Source: Lentisphaerota bacterium (GTDB lineage: Bacteria; Verrucomicrobiota; Lentisphaeria; Victivallales; GWF2-50-93). From it: a stretch of DNA of 5,657 bases. The notes under the pieces are model-generated. The model did no database searches. It was given only the letters and a program-made list of their open reading frames with translations, and had not been told where the DNA came from. The stretch spans positions 1-5,657 of the forward strand of contig JANYBI010000316.1 of the NCBI GenBank assembly GCA_025360875.1, given 5' to 3'. The position numbers and the translations under genes are program-made. Of the stretch, positions 5,530 through 5,657 are shown in pieces (the first letter of the stretch is position 1; every line of letters starts with the position of its first letter).

Positions 5530-5657
5530 GTGTGTCCAGGTAAGGTATCACTAAGCTAGACGAATGAGAGGATTCGTCCATACCAATTGTCCATTTCAGG
5601 TATGTAGCCTAATCACTAGCCAATGGCTAACGCGTGAGGATAAAGTTGCGAGACGGG
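5530..5657 (+). ncRNA. probable group II intron, 5' end of domain I (continues past window)
   Basis: The segment starts GTGTG, fitting the group II 5' consensus GUGYG, and continues TCCAGGTA much like the start of the Lactococcus Ll.LtrB intron (GUGCG-CCCAGAUA). From nucleotide 15, GGTAT (5544-5548) pairs with ATACC (5580-5584). Inside, GACGAAT (5559-5565) pairs with ATTCGTC (5572-5578) around loop GAGAGG. The spacing and nested hairpin match the first stem-loop of domain I as I remember it. A further hairpin TAGCC-aat-GGCTA (5617-5629) follows, and the end GCGAGACGGG recalls the region of domain I with GCGAAAGC...ACGGGAAC. Domains II-VI and the reverse transcriptase/maturase would lie to the right of the window. 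The likely exon-binding target (IBS1) is TCGAGC at 5524-5529. The alternative is an unrelated structured region. Confidence 0.55.

Noticed and set aside
5430..5543. A complete small protein of 37 codons from the ATG at 5430 to the TAA at 5541-5543
   Set aside because: The better ribosome binding site is at 5470-5475, and the sequence turns from a prepilin motif into RVSR exactly where the GTGTG intron-like segment begins.
5060..5581. 173-codon minus-strand frame over the lipoprotein 3' end and the prepilin start
   Set aside because: It runs across the GC-rich hairpin and the antisense of two better-supported genes, and its sequence is low-complexity Ser/Pro/Arg with no domain.

Overview
The window reads like a Gram-negative, PVC-type environmental bacterium. 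Lentisphaerota is my best guess, held loosely. The supporting signs are a Hanks-type Ser/Thr kinase with a single membrane segment, a lipoprotein of a family I associate with Lentisphaerota and Leptospira, a prepilin leader of the 'RPFTLVE' kind, and many intergenic palindromes with a RAYT transposase. All genes supported here are on the + strand, and none is tightly packed into an operon.

Layout. Bases 1-549 hold the 3' part of a PrsW-like intramembrane glutamic protease gene that is open at the left edge. Bases 550-1198 are a long non-coding stretch. It has a structured segment around the stop codon, an 18-bp hairpin with one G-T pair (750-788), a perfect 19-bp hairpin (891-935), an inverted 'AACCACAGAGG' pair framing both hairpins (702-712 and 1002-1012), and three smaller hairpins before the next gene. 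Bases 1199-3385 encode a Ser/Thr kinase: cytoplasmic kinase domain, one transmembrane segment, a TolB-N/FlgO-like extracytoplasmic domain and a charged tail. Bases 3386-3747 carry three hairpins and then a small tandem array with CCCCGGGG palindromes. Bases 3748-4437 encode a full-length RAYT (HUH/Y1 transposase). It is bracketed by a 24/25 inverted repeat (3619-3643 and 4518-4542) whose palindromic core matches the array. Bases 4611-5357 encode a lipoprotein of unknown function. From 5481 a prepilin-like gene begins but runs for only 16 codons plus one base. From 5530 the sequence looks like the 5' end of a group II intron, which continues past the right edge.

Mobile DNA is the main theme: a RAYT with its own REP-like ends, a large-hairpin repeat region, and a probable group II intron inserted exactly at the FTLVE-L codons of a pilin-type gene. 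The kinase could sense envelope state, and the PrsW-like protease and the lipoprotein also act at membranes, but nothing in the sequence ties these three into one pathway. The kinase and RAYT genes look richer in G+C than the PrsW-like and lipoprotein genes, so the window may be a mosaic of different origins.
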